Assembly (NCBI GenBank): GCA_900542425.1
Contig: UQNQ01000006.1
Span: 15,425 to 79,424, forward strand
Direction of reading: 5' to 3'
Source: an uncultured Eubacteriales bacterium
GTDB lineage: Bacteria; Bacillota; Clostridia; Oscillospirales; CAG-272
Length of the DNA stretch: 64,000 nt
The position numbers and the translations under genes were made by a program. Shown in pieces: positions 24,795 through 33,355 of the stretch (the first letter of the stretch is position 1; every line of letters begins with the position of its first letter). The notes below the pieces were generated by a model that was given only the letters and a program-made list of their open reading frames with translations, did no database searches and was not told the origin of the DNA.

Positions 24795-25658
24795 TCAAAT
24801 GGTTCCGCTTACCGTAATGACAAGCGTGCCAGGGGAAACGGTGACAACGCCTGTGGTAGGATTTTGTGAAATGGTTGCGGAAGGCACCGTGAGAGAATAA
24901 CCCGAACCACTGGGAAGTGTCAGAAGTCCGTCTGTATACATGTAGTTGGAGGACGGAACGACCTGTCCGCCGACCATGACGGTGATAGAACCCGGCTCCG
25001 GATTGAATTGGTCGGTCAAAACGACATCTGTTGCCGGTGTGTTGCCATAGTTATTGATGGTGAAGGTATAGGTGATGGTATCGCCGTCGGAAATCGGATT
25101 GGGACTCATCTCCTTCAAAATGGAGAGGTTCGCGTAATTTTCTACCATAATGGTGCTGTATGCCATAACCGGCGAGGAAATGCCGGTGCCGGAAAACATG
25201 ACCGTATTGACAATGGTCGATCCTGCGGAAAGCGGTGCAAAGTTGTTGACTTTCGCGTTGAAGATAATCAGCGCATTGGAGCCTGCCGCAAGTGACGGAA
25301 TGGTGAATGCCACACTGTTTGTGTCCGGGACTCCCGCGATAGGTCCTGTATAGGTGCCATTGATATAAAGGCTGGCATTGTTTACATAGGTTAAAGGAGT
25401 AACCATTGTGCAGCCTCCTACGGAGTAGGAACCGAGATTATCCGTTACGGTAATGCCTGTCAAAGGAACGTTTCCGTTGTTTTGAACAGAAATTACATAG
25501 GTAACGGTCTCCCCCAAGCGGTATGTGCTGCCAACCGATTTTTTATCAACGGATATCGGATCGACAAGTGTTGTCGTCGCGATATTAGAAACCGCGACTC
25601 CGGATGCATTTCCGTAATTATAGGCAATGTTTGCTTGATTTGTGATTTGAGTTGCCAT
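24795..25658 (-). CDS. DUF11/conserved-repeat-domain surface-type protein
   Basis: A 287-residue protein rich in Asn, Thr, Val and Gly with two DUF11-like immunoglobulin-type repeats: SVDKKSVGSTYRLGETVTYVISVQNNGNVPLTGITVTDNLG (about 35-80) and a second at LSILKEMSPNPISDGDTITYTFTINNYGNTPATDVVLTDQF (about 180-225). No signal peptide, membrane anchor or sorting signal is visible, odd for a wall-type protein. ATG 25658 gives the family-like N-terminus MATQITNQANIAYNYG; an in-frame TTG at 25667 sits closer to AGGAAG and may be used. Function unknown. Confidence 0.75.
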   Translation of the reverse strand: MATQITNQANIAYNYGNASGVAVSNIATTTLVDPISVDKKSVGSTYRLGETVTYVISVQNNGNVPLTGITVTDNLGSYSVGGCTMVTPLTYVNNASLYINGTYTGPIAGVPDTNSVAFTIPSLAAGSNALIIFNAKVNNFAPLSAGSTIVNTVMFSGTGISSPVMAYSTIMVENYANLSILKEMSPNPISDGDTITYTFTINNYGNTPATDVVLTDQFNPEPGSITVMVGGQVVPSSNYMYTDGLLTLPSGSGYSLTVPSATISQNPTTGVVTVSPGTLVITVSGTI

Positions 25659-25831
25659 ATATTTCAATTGCTTCCTTTCGTGCTGTCATTCGGATGCTAT
25701 ACATCCTACCCTATCATATGCGGAGAGGGATATTTTGGACACGGAAGAAACAAAAAGATTGAAATCGCATACTTGGGGGCATAAAAAAAAGCGGCACTGC
25801 CGCTTTTTTTATGCTCATTGCCTTTTGAATT

Positions 25832-26419
25832 TCAGCCCGCGGTGATATCAAGATCGTCTAATGTCAGCATGTATACGGGGATAATTTTTTCCATAAAAAA
25901 GCGTACTTCTTCCATATCGCAGGAAAAAAGCTCTTCTTTTTTTCCTTCCATTGCACGGCGAAATTCCGAATTCCCGCTTTTGGTTTCCTCCAGACATTTC
26001 AGATAGGCGCTGATTTTATCTGCCGCTTTGACAATTTTATATTCGCAAGAGTCCGTATCCGGATCCACAAAATCGGAATAGCTTTTTTTCATCTCTTGAG
26101 GCAGTGTGGCGAGCAGCCTCTGTTTTGCTTTTTTTTCAAATCCGCCATAGAGATTCCGCATTTCCGGGTTGAAATGCTTGACCGGCGTCGGCATATCTCC
26201 TGTGATGGTTTCCGAAAGGTCATGATATAACGCAATTTCCAGCACACGTCCGACATCGGCATGACCGCCAAAGTATTCGTTTCGGATCACGGCCAGTGCA
26301 TGTGCCACATAGGCTGTCTGAAAGGAATGTTCCATATCGTTTTCTTCACGCAGGGAACGCATCAATGCCCAGCGCTTGATGTATTTCATCCTTTCCACAT
26401 AGGCAAATATTTCAAACAT
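25832..26419 (-). CDS. HD-domain 5'-deoxynucleotidase, YfbR family
   Basis: A 195-residue HD phosphohydrolase. Metal ligands are visible in NDMEHSFQTAYVAHAL (H), YHDLSETITGDMPTPVKH (HD) and EYKIVKAADKISAYL (D). YfbR-type enzymes release phosphate from deoxynucleoside 5'-monophosphates. ATG 26419 (AAAGGA 9 bases upstream) overlaps the stop of the preceding glycosyltransferase-CsaB gene by 8 bases, so the two are co-translated. Confidence 0.87.
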   Translation of the reverse strand: MFEIFAYVERMKYIKRWALMRSLREENDMEHSFQTAYVAHALAVIRNEYFGGHADVGRVLEIALYHDLSETITGDMPTPVKHFNPEMRNLYGGFEKKAKQRLLATLPQEMKKSYSDFVDPDTDSCEYKIVKAADKISAYLKCLEETKSGNSEFRRAMEGKKEELFSCDMEEVRFFMEKIIPVYMLTLDDLDITAG

Positions 26420-28625
26420 AGGGGTTATTCCTTTCGGTTGTTTTTTGAGAGGCACTTTTTTCCCTTACGGTTTTGATTGCCTCGGAAAATTCATAGTCCG
26501 CAAGCGTCCGCCACATCGGAAGTCCCTCGTGCAGGATTTTTCGGATTTCTTCTCCATCGGCGAGAATATGGTCTGCTGTCATGCAAAGATATTCCGCATC
26601 CGAATAAATATCTGCTGCACAGAGCATTCCGGAATGCCTGCCAAGGCCGATATAATCAAGATAAGCTTCGAGTTTTCCGTCATCGGAAAAGCTCATCATC
26701 GGACATGCTGCTGACGTTGCGAAAATTAAACCGTGCAGCCGTGAGGAAAGTACGAGTTCGGCGCCGGAGAGCAGAGCAACAATTTCCGTATCCGATCTTG
26801 GATAAAGCAGCTGCGCTCCCGATTTTTCGGATAGTCTGCGGCAATATTCCAAATCCTCATCATCATACATGGAAATTAAAAACGGCATAAGTCCGTGGCG
26901 GCTTTTCAGATGTTCGATGACATAAGAGAGCTTGTCTGCGGCATCCGGCGCAATTTTTTTCGGGAGAATCAAAAAATATGGCTTTTCCGGAATTGGATAT
27001 GTCCCCGGCATGACATGAACCGCAGGATCAAAGGTCAGCCGGATATTTCTTTCCGGTAAGAGCTGCTTTGCCAGATCAAATGAGGCCGCATCGCGCAGGG
27101 AGATGCTGTCTGCCTGTTCGAGACATTCTTTTACGCGGCGGATATTTCTCTTTTTTGAAACGGGACCGATTCCATTTGCAAAAATCATGATACTCGTGCC
27201 GCAGCGCTTTGCTTCTCTTATCATGTTTGAATAGTAAAGAAGAGAATGCGTGCTGGTTTTATCCTGAAGAAGATTTCCTCCTCCAAACAAAAACAGTTTG
27301 GCTTGCTTAAGTTTCCGACGTACGGCAAAGAGATGAAATCTTCCTACGGCATCCACAAGATAAAAGGTTCGTGTTTTTTTGGGATGTGCCGACATGACGC
27401 AGAGCCGTACGGCGGGATCCATGGCACGAAGTCCGTCAACGATGCAGGAGAGCAGGGAATCGTCTCCGGCATTGCCGTAACCATAATAGCCGCAGATAAC
27501 GATATCCGGCGCACCGGATGTTTGATAGGCGGAAATCTTTTTATATACAGCGAGATGAGAAGCCGTCATACGTTCTACCGAGTAGTGGCGCAGAATAAAT
27601 TCACGCGCAAAACTGCCGAGATTTTTTCTCTCCGTTTTTCCATAGGAAAGAAGTGTATCGATATCATGAGCGAGCACGTCAGCTGTTGGAAGTGCGGATC
27701 CTCTGAAACAAAAGTTGCTTGCCACAGCTGCTTGCGCAATCGATTCGTCAAAAATACCGCCGTGCCCCTGAGAGCCGGATATGATGGTAGGCTTGGCGCT
27801 TGCCATGGCCTCCATTGCCGCCCGGGAAGGACCGACAAAGATATCACACGCAGCAATATACTCCGCCACATTTGTCTTGGCACCGACGAGCATAACGGTG
27901 TTTTCGCCGAACTGATTGTTTACTGCCGCCGCATGCCGCCGAAGGACTTCGATATATGAACCATCTCCGACGATAACGAGACGTGCTTTGCCGATAAGGT
28001 TTTTCACAGCGCCGATTAGTGCATCGGCACAGACGGAGCTTTCTTTTTCCAGACGGCTGACATGCAGAATCAAAGGACGTCCGTCATCGTGAAGCGATGC
28101 TCTGACAGCGGAGCCGTCCCGCCCCGGTGAAAAGGTGTCCGTGTTGATACCGTTAACAGTGGAAATGATGTGTGCGGGATTGAGATCGTAATTATCCATA
28201 AGATAATTACGAATGTCCTCGCTTACCGCAAAGGTATATTCTCCCCAGTTAGAAAGGCGTTTCAAAACGGGATCCAGACGAAAAACGCCATGGTCGGTTG
28301 TTACAAAACGAAAGCCGAATTTTTTTTGCAGGGAGCCGCAGACAAATGCAGGAATTCTTGCATGGGCGTGAACAATATCGAATGCTTCTTTTTTCATAAG
28401 AGCCATAAGACCACGTCGGGCGGCAAGCAGAGCACCGGGAGATTTTCGGTCAAGCGGCAGTGTGATATGGGGAATGCCATGCTTTTGCAGCTCCGCTTCA
28501 TATACGCCGCCGGCAGAAGCAACAAAAACAGTAATCCCCTGCGAGACAAGGGCTGCCGACAATTCAACGATATGTGTTTCCGCGCCGCCGATATTCATGC
28601 CCATCGTGACCATCAGAATTTTCAT
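26412..28625 (-). CDS. Fusion of GT4 glycosyltransferase and CsaB-type polysaccharide pyruvyl transferase
   Basis: A 737-residue two-domain protein. Residues about 1-370 are a GT4 glycosyltransferase (MVTMGMNIGGAETHIVEL, VHAHARIPAF, GINTDTFSPGRDG, VSRLEKESSVCADAL, IVGDGSYIEVLRRHA, PSRAAMEAMASAKPTIIS). Residues about 378-725 are a pyruvyl transferase of the CsaB family (VICGYYGYGNAGDDSLL, LFGGGNLLQDKTS, GIGPVSKKRNIR, SRLHGLIFA). CsaB ketal-pyruvylates secondary cell wall polysaccharide that anchors SLH proteins. In one chain the enzyme could add a sugar and pyruvylate it. The ATG at 28625 has GGAGG 8 bases upstream. Confidence 0.88.
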   Translation of the reverse strand: MKILMVTMGMNIGGAETHIVELSAALVSQGITVFVASAGGVYEAELQKHGIPHITLPLDRKSPGALLAARRGLMALMKKEAFDIVHAHARIPAFVCGSLQKKFGFRFVTTDHGVFRLDPVLKRLSNWGEYTFAVSEDIRNYLMDNYDLNPAHIISTVNGINTDTFSPGRDGSAVRASLHDDGRPLILHVSRLEKESSVCADALIGAVKNLIGKARLVIVGDGSYIEVLRRHAAAVNNQFGENTVMLVGAKTNVAEYIAACDIFVGPSRAAMEAMASAKPTIISGSQGHGGIFDESIAQAAVASNFCFRGSALPTADVLAHDIDTLLSYGKTERKNLGSFAREFILRHYSVERMTASHLAVYKKISAYQTSGAPDIVICGYYGYGNAGDDSLLSCIVDGLRAMDPAVRLCVMSAHPKKTRTFYLVDAVGRFHLFAVRRKLKQAKLFLFGGGNLLQDKTSTHSLLYYSNMIREAKRCGTSIMIFANGIGPVSKKRNIRRVKECLEQADSISLRDAASFDLAKQLLPERNIRLTFDPAVHVMPGTYPIPEKPYFLILPKKIAPDAADKLSYVIEHLKSRHGLMPFLISMYDDEDLEYCRRLSEKSGAQLLYPRSDTEIVALLSGAELVLSSRLHGLIFATSAACPMMSFSDDGKLEAYLDYIGLGRHSGMLCAADIYSDAEYLCMTADHILADGEEIRKILHEGLPMWRTLADYEFSEAIKTVREKSASQKTTERNNPYV

Positions 28626-28731
28626 GCAAAGCACCTCCTTTCCGGAATCGGTTTAGATATATTATGGCAGTTTTGATACAAATTCACTCCCGAAGCCGTG
28701 ACCGCGGGAGTGTTTTTGCATTGAGACAAGA

Positions 28732-29673
28732 TTATTTTTTCATTCCGACGGCTACCTTTGCCTTTGCTGCAATATTGGCCGCGGTAAGTCCGTAAATTTC
28801 AAGCAGAGCGGGAACCTTGCCGGATCTTCCATAGGTATCCTCGACTCCGACGCGGAGAACCGGTACCGGACAAATACCTGCGAGAGCCTCACAAACGGCA
28901 CCGCCGAGTCCTCCTATAATATTGTGTTCCTCCGCGGTGACAACTGCACCTGTCTTGGAAGCGGAAGCGGCAAGCAGTTCCGTGTCAAGCGGCTTGATGG
29001 TGTGAATGTTGATTACTTCGGCTGAGATTCCCTCAGATTTCAAAAGTTCTTTTGCTTCCAGCGCGAGATGAACCATAAGACCGGTCGCAACAATGGTGAC
29101 ATCGTTGCCGTCGGCAAGTTTCACACCCTGTCCCAGCTTGAATTGATAGGTACTCTCATCATAAAGATAAGGAACGGCATATCTTCCGAAGCGCAGATAA
29201 ACAGGCCCTTCGTGCAGAATAGCGGCTTCTACGGCAGCTCTTGCTTCCGTTCCGTCCGCAGGATTGATAATGGTCATTCCGGGAATGGTGCGCATCAGAG
29301 CAATATCTTCGTTGCACTGATGGGTTGCTCCGTCCTCTCCGACGGAAATTCCGGCGTGCGTTGCACCGATTTTCACATTGAGATGAGGATAACCAATAGA
29401 ATTGCGGATCTGCTCAAACGCGCGTCCTGCCGCAAACATGGCAAAACTGGAAGCAAAGGGAATTTTTCCCGTTGCCGCAATTCCTGCGGCGACTGCCATC
29501 ATGTTGCCTTCCGCAATGCCACAGTCAAAGAACCGATCGGGGAACTGTTTTTTGAATACACAGGTCTTCGTCGCTTCGGAAAGGTCTGCGTCGAGAACCA
29601 CAATATCATATTTTGCGCCGAATTCGGCAAGCGCATTGCCGTAAGCTTCTCTGGTTGCGATTTTATCTGCCAT
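28732..29673 (-). CDS. Transketolase, C-terminal subunit
   Basis: A 313-residue protein with the pyrimidine-binding domain of transketolase (EAYGNALAEFGAKYDIVVLDADLS, GIAEGNMMAVAAGIAATGKIPFASSFAMF) and the C-terminal domain (VTAEEHNIIGGLGGAV). Split transketolases are common in Clostridia and archaea. Moves two-carbon units between sugar phosphates in the pentose phosphate pathway. It follows the N-terminal subunit gene by 18 bases. Confidence 0.93.
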   Translation of the reverse strand: MADKIATREAYGNALAEFGAKYDIVVLDADLSEATKTCVFKKQFPDRFFDCGIAEGNMMAVAAGIAATGKIPFASSFAMFAAGRAFEQIRNSIGYPHLNVKIGATHAGISVGEDGATHQCNEDIALMRTIPGMTIINPADGTEARAAVEAAILHEGPVYLRFGRYAVPYLYDESTYQFKLGQGVKLADGNDVTIVATGLMVHLALEAKELLKSEGISAEVINIHTIKPLDTELLAASASKTGAVVTAEEHNIIGGLGGAVCEALAGICPVPVLRVGVEDTYGRSGKVPALLEIYGLTAANIAAKAKVAVGMKK

Positions 29674-29691
29674 GACAATTCCTCCCTTCCT

Positions 29692-30519
29692 TTATACCGA
29701 CGCGGTAAGCTCGGCAACTGCAAGATCATATTGTTCTTTATTGGGTGCCTTGCCGTGCCAGCCGACCTGATTTTCCATATAGGATACGCCGTGTCCTTTG
29801 ATGCTTTTGCAAATAACGGCGGTCGGCTTGCCTTTACATTCCCGTGCTGCGCGGCATGCTGCCTCAATCTGGTCAAAATCATGCGCGTCAATGGTAATCA
29901 CATTCCAGCCGAATGCCGCGAATTTTTCGTCGAGAGGCGTGGGATTCATAACCTCTGTGATTTTTCCGTCAATCTGAAGTCCGTTGAAATCAATAAATGC
30001 CATCAAATTGTCAAGTTTGTAGTGCGCCCCGAACATAGCGGCTTCCCATACTTGTCCTTCTTCTGTTTCTCCGTCGCCGAGAATGGCATAAACACGATAA
30101 GTGTCACCGGAGATCTTTGCGGAAAGCGCCATACCGTTTGCTGCGGAAAAGCCGAGTCCGAGCGAACCGGTTGTCATATCGACACCGGGAGTGTGTTTCA
30201 TGTCCGGATGTCCCTGGAGAAAGCTGTCGGCCTGCCGGAATGTACGAAGCAGTTCCTTATCGAAATATCCGCGTGCGGCAAGGGCGGCATAAAGAGCGGG
30301 GGCTGTATGTCCCTTGGAAAGGACCAGCCTGTCGCGGTCTGCTTTCTTGGGATTTTTCGGATCTACGTTCATCTCAGAGAAGTAAAGATAGGAGAGAATA
30401 TCCGCAATGGAGAGTGAGCCTCCCGGATGACCGGATGAGGCGCTGTAGACAGCTTCGACGGCGCCAAGACGGATTTCGCGCGCCTTTTCTGTCAGCAATG
30501 CAAGCTTTGCTTGTTCCAT
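29692..30519 (-). CDS. Transketolase, N-terminal subunit
   Basis: A 275-residue thiamine-diphosphate domain. SSGHPGGSLSIADILSYLYF, SKGHTAPALYAALAARGYF and the ThDP/Mg motif GDGETEEGQVWEAAMFG are all intact. Partner of the gene at 28732. GGAGG precedes the ATG. Promoter at 30604-30632. Confidence 0.93.
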   Translation of the reverse strand: MEQAKLALLTEKAREIRLGAVEAVYSASSGHPGGSLSIADILSYLYFSEMNVDPKNPKKADRDRLVLSKGHTAPALYAALAARGYFDKELLRTFRQADSFLQGHPDMKHTPGVDMTTGSLGLGFSAANGMALSAKISGDTYRVYAILGDGETEEGQVWEAAMFGAHYKLDNLMAFIDFNGLQIDGKITEVMNPTPLDEKFAAFGWNVITIDAHDFDQIEAACRAARECKGKPTAVICKSIKGHGVSYMENQVGWHGKAPNKEQYDLAVAELTASV

Positions 30520-30603
30520 GAAAAATTGATCCTCCTGTAGTATGATAAATTGGTGCTGTTTATTCCATAATTTCAGCTGGTAGGTTTTAACTTATCTTAT
30601 TTG

Positions 30604-30632
30604 ATTATATATGGAAATTGTTTTTTTGTCAA
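30604..30632 (-). promoter_or_regulatory. Promoter of the transketolase operon
   Basis: Minus strand TTGACA (30627-30632), 17-bp spacer, TATAAT (30604-30609). Confidence 0.85.
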
Positions 30633-30811
30633 TATCACTTGGGAGAATTCGATAGAGTTTTGACGTTTGGCTGTCAAAAAACAAATGAGAGATTTTTTTA
30701 TTTGTTTTCCCCGCCCGCGGCAGGTGAAATCTGCATTCGCAGCGGCGCCTTCTGATTGACGCTGCCGTTTCGATTTTTGCAGAGTTTAGGTCAAGTATTC
30801 TTTGCATGCGG

Positions 30812-30976
30812 CGAAAAAAACGGAACAAAGGCTTGCCTTTGTTCCGTTTGCGGGCGGGGGAAAAAGAAAGTGAAACCATCGCTTTTCGACAAAAAAATCC
30901 GTCCGAAAGCTAGCTCCGGAAAGCACGGCTGATATAGACGCGGCTTATGCGGATTTTCTGCATTTCGGACGGATTT
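30812..30976 (-). terminator. Tandem hairpins downstream of the ECF sigma operon
   Basis: Two structures end minus-strand transcription from the sigma operon. First a perfect 14-bp inverted repeat (30895-30908 with 30963-30976) around a 54-base loop, followed on the minus strand by seven T; then a 12-bp hairpin CGGAACAAAGGC / GCCTTTGTTCCG (30821-30846) followed by seven T. The large loop of the first is unusual for a simple terminator. Apart from these, I see no gene in 30633-31004. Confidence 0.65.
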
Positions 30977-31004
30977 ATTTAGAAGGAGGGAATTATGACT
31001 GGAA

Positions 31005-31373
31005 TTAAGAGCCAAGGCGATTGGAGGTAACAAAAACGATGTAAAAATATCCGCAGTGTTCGCAGTAGATGAATTCATAATAATTGCTTTCACTGTCCGG
31101 ATAGATATCGTATTCCTTGTGAGAATTTAAGCATATCATTCCTTCTTTGAATTGATGCCCGAACAACAAACAACTGGGGCGGACATCTTTCGCTTCTACA
31201 ATGGCTTCCTGCTTTAGCAACTCAGCGATTTCATCTACGCCGATTTTCGTGCTTGTTTTGCTTGTGTTTTTAATATTGCGGCTGACAATTACCGCAGTGC
31301 TGCCGGTAATGACGGCAAGAAGTGAGACCAGAAAAACGGCTGCCACAACTGTCAGAAATTTTTTCATCCTCAT
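31005..31373 (-). CDS. Small secreted Cys/His protein, copy 2 of a paralogous pair
   Basis: A 122-residue protein with a signal peptide or N-terminal anchor (hydrophobic residues 7-30). Its C-terminal half carries CLLFGHQFKEGM, then SHKEYDIYPDSESNYY, then CEHCGYFY. The same pattern (CxLFGH-KEGM-H-YDxYP-YY-CExC) occurs in the next gene, so they are tandem duplicates. In this copy the residue after YP is not followed by Cys (DS rather than YC), so one possible metal ligand is missing. Last gene of an ECF sigma operon. Function unknown; a metal-binding extracytoplasmic role is inference. Confidence 0.75.
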   Translation of the reverse strand: MRMKKFLTVVAAVFLVSLLAVITGSTAVIVSRNIKNTSKTSTKIGVDEIAELLKQEAIVEAKDVRPSCLLFGHQFKEGMICLNSHKEYDIYPDSESNYYEFIYCEHCGYFYIVFVTSNRLGS

Positions 31374-31392
31374 AATAAATAAAAACCTTCTT

Positions 31393-31776
31393 TTATTCTA
31401 AACAGCACCCGATGCGCTCAACAGCATCAATGGTTACATTTTCATAATCGCAACGTTCGCATGTCTCGACATGATAATAGGTAATTTCGCAGTATGGATA
31501 TGTATCATATACATGATGCTGCGTCATGGACATCATGCCTTCTTTGATCTTATGGCCAAAAAGCGTGCAAAGCAGATTGTATGTTGTGACTCCGGAATCG
31601 CCATTTATCAGATAATCAATGATACGCGCAAGCTCCTCTTCCGTAAAATCTGTATGTTGTATTTGAATTTCAATATTGCCGTCTATATATGTATACGTTT
31701 GAAGGGTCCCTTCTGCACTGATGGTAAATGATAGACATGCCGCAAGCAGCAATACGACCGATATAATCTTTTTCAT
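31393..31776 (-). CDS. Small secreted Cys/His protein, copy 1 of a paralogous pair
   Basis: A 127-residue protein with a clear signal peptide (MKKIISVVLLLAACLSF, likely cleavage near TISAEG). The C-terminal half has CTLFGHKIKEGM, HHVYDTYPYCEITYY and CERCDYE, giving four cysteines and at least two histidines in a zinc-ribbon-like spacing. ATG 31776 is chosen because GAGG lies 6 bases before it. It sits between the anti-sigma-like gene and its own paralogue; the group probably forms one transcript. Confidence 0.78.
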   Translation of the reverse strand: MKKIISVVLLLAACLSFTISAEGTLQTYTYIDGNIEIQIQHTDFTEEELARIIDYLINGDSGVTTYNLLCTLFGHKIKEGMMSMTQHHVYDTYPYCEITYYHVETCERCDYENVTIDAVERIGCCLE

Positions 31777-31795
31777 TTTTAACCTCACGTATTTT

Positions 31796-32689
31796 TTATT
31801 TTAAATTAAGCAAAAAGTTTTTCAGCAATGCTTCATCTGATGAAACAAAAGAATAGGTGACTTCATCTGAAAAAAGAATCATCTGAACCGATCCCCCTTT
31901 GTTTTGAAGCTTGTAATATTTTCTGCCTCCGATTTCCTCGGGAGCCACTAAAAAGCTGTCTCTGTTAAAAGGGGAATACTCCAAATAAACACGCATATCA
32001 ATGCCGTCCCATTTGATTCTTACGTAATCATTTTCAAAATCATCTACATACCAGATGTAGTTCGCCGTTAAATTTGAATTTGCCGAATCGGGAAATAAAA
32101 TAACGGTCTTTAGATCTCTGCAGAGGTCTTCATAGGAAGAATATTTTTTTATTTCACCGTTAAAACGGATACCGTCCTCTCCCTTTTTTAAAATGGAAAC
32201 CTGCGGAGCATCCAATAGTTCACGAATACTGGCAAGCTTGTCTGAGAAAGGATTATATCCTGAAAGGGCAATATTCCGTCCGATAAATAAGCAGAACATG
32301 ACTAGGGTAAAAACCGATAACCGGCGAATCAGCCTTAATCTTTTTGTTTTGCGTTCTCTGCGGCGGTATTCTCCTTCCTCACGGGCTCTCAGCATCTTGT
32401 CCCATTTGCGTCTCTGTCTTTTACTGTAACAAAGGGAATAAGCCGATTCAGCAACTTCAAGGGCATTTTCCTCCGTTACCTCAAAATCAATAAACCGAGA
32501 AAGCGCTTTCAGGCACATTTTATAAAATTTGGTTTCGCCAATATTATCCACAAAAAATGTGATCTCATAGTCTAGCAGCCTGAGAACGGTTTCTTCATCC
32601 AGTGAATCAAAATCGAGTTGACCGGAAAGCAGCATCTTTTTTACCTCGCCCGCCGGGATTTTTTTAATAGCGCTGTTGATAAAAATCAC
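31796..32689 (-). CDS. Membrane-anchored putative anti-sigma factor
   Basis: A 297-residue protein with a cytoplasmic N-terminal half of about 125 residues ending in a very basic stretch (YRRRERKTKRLRLIRRL), one membrane helix (about 126-144) and an extracytoplasmic domain of about 150 residues (GIRFNGEIKKYSSYEDLC, YYKLQNKGGSVQMILF) like DUF4367-type sensor domains. It lies 79 bases after an ECF sigma gene, which supports an anti-sigma role. The start is odd: GGAGG overlaps the only canonical in-frame start (GTG 32689), so the real start could be a rare ATC or ATT a few codons later. Confidence 0.72.
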   Translation of the reverse strand: MIFINSAIKKIPAGEVKKMLLSGQLDFDSLDEETVLRLLDYEITFFVDNIGETKFYKMCLKALSRFIDFEVTEENALEVAESAYSLCYSKRQRRKWDKMLRAREEGEYRRRERKTKRLRLIRRLSVFTLVMFCLFIGRNIALSGYNPFSDKLASIRELLDAPQVSILKKGEDGIRFNGEIKKYSSYEDLCRDLKTVILFPDSANSNLTANYIWYVDDFENDYVRIKWDGIDMRVYLEYSPFNRDSFLVAPEEIGGRKYYKLQNKGGSVQMILFSDEVTYSFVSSDEALLKNFLLNLK

Positions 32690-32768
32690 CTCCTTCTACT
32701 ATATAATGTAAAAAACGTCAAAACGCAACGGGAAAATTACAATATTTTCTAAAAATCCCTAAATTTTC

Positions 32769-33305
32769 TCATTTCATCTGATTTTCTACAATTTTTCTTA
32801 TATGTTTTCTCATTTGAGAAAGCCATGCACGTATGCATCCCTCTGTTGTGGAAAAATACCGCGCAAGATATTTTGTGTCTTTTTTTTCAATGTATTTTAA
32901 TCGATATAGCTTTTTTTCCCGGCAACTGAGTTCTTCCAGTATTTTTTCTTTGGTGGTTTCCGGCTCTTCTTTTGGGGCAGTTCCGTTTGCAAGCATGGTT
33001 TCTTCCATTTCATCCGTCCCGAAAATCTCTATGGCATCTTCAAATGAAACGGTATATCTTTCGTTTTTTTTATTTTTTCGAAAAGTGTCATGTGCGAGAT
33101 TGCGTGCTGTTACAAAAAGCCATCCGACAGGGTTCGGGTGGCGGGACAATTTTTTCCGGTGAATGAAAGCCAGCACAAAAAGATCTTGAAGGCAATCTTC
33201 AACATCATTGGTCTTATATTGTCCGAGCTTAGATGTGATGATTTTTACAAGATCCGATTTATGGCTTGTCACCAAATCAAGAACAAAGCGAATATCTTCT
33301 TCCAT
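32769..33305 (-). CDS. ECF-type RNA polymerase sigma factor
   Basis: A 178-residue sigma-70 family protein with region 2 (DVEDCLQDLFVLAFIHRKKL, PVGWLFVTARNLAHDTFRKNKK, residues about 35-80) and region 4 (LEELSCREKKLYRLKYIEKKDTKYLARYFSTTEGCIRAWLSQMRKHIRK, about 125-175). First gene of an operon with the anti-sigma-like protein and two secreted Cys/His proteins. A 9-9-9 inverted repeat lies just upstream. Confidence 0.9.
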   Translation of the reverse strand: MEEDIRFVLDLVTSHKSDLVKIITSKLGQYKTNDVEDCLQDLFVLAFIHRKKLSRHPNPVGWLFVTARNLAHDTFRKNKKNERYTVSFEDAIEIFGTDEMEETMLANGTAPKEEPETTKEKILEELSCREKKLYRLKYIEKKDTKYLARYFSTTEGCIRAWLSQMRKHIRKIVENQMK

Positions 33306-33328
33306 ATAGAAACCACCTTCATGTCTCT

Positions 33329-33355
33329 AAGTTGAAATGGAAACATTTTCAACTT
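33329..33355. promoter_or_regulatory. Inverted repeat upstream of the ECF sigma gene
   Basis: AAGTTGAAA, 9 bases, TTTCAACTT, located 24-50 bases before the sigma start codon, hence in the promoter or 5' leader. It may be an operator; the binding protein is unknown. Confidence 0.5.

Noticed and set aside
29068..30417. 449-codon frame antisense to the transketolase genes
   Set aside because: Shadow of two clear transketolase subunit genes; Cys/His-rich composition and no family.
30592..30879. 95-codon minus-strand frame rich in Arg/Lys
   Set aside because: Runs through two terminator-like hairpins and the transketolase promoter; no ribosome binding site.
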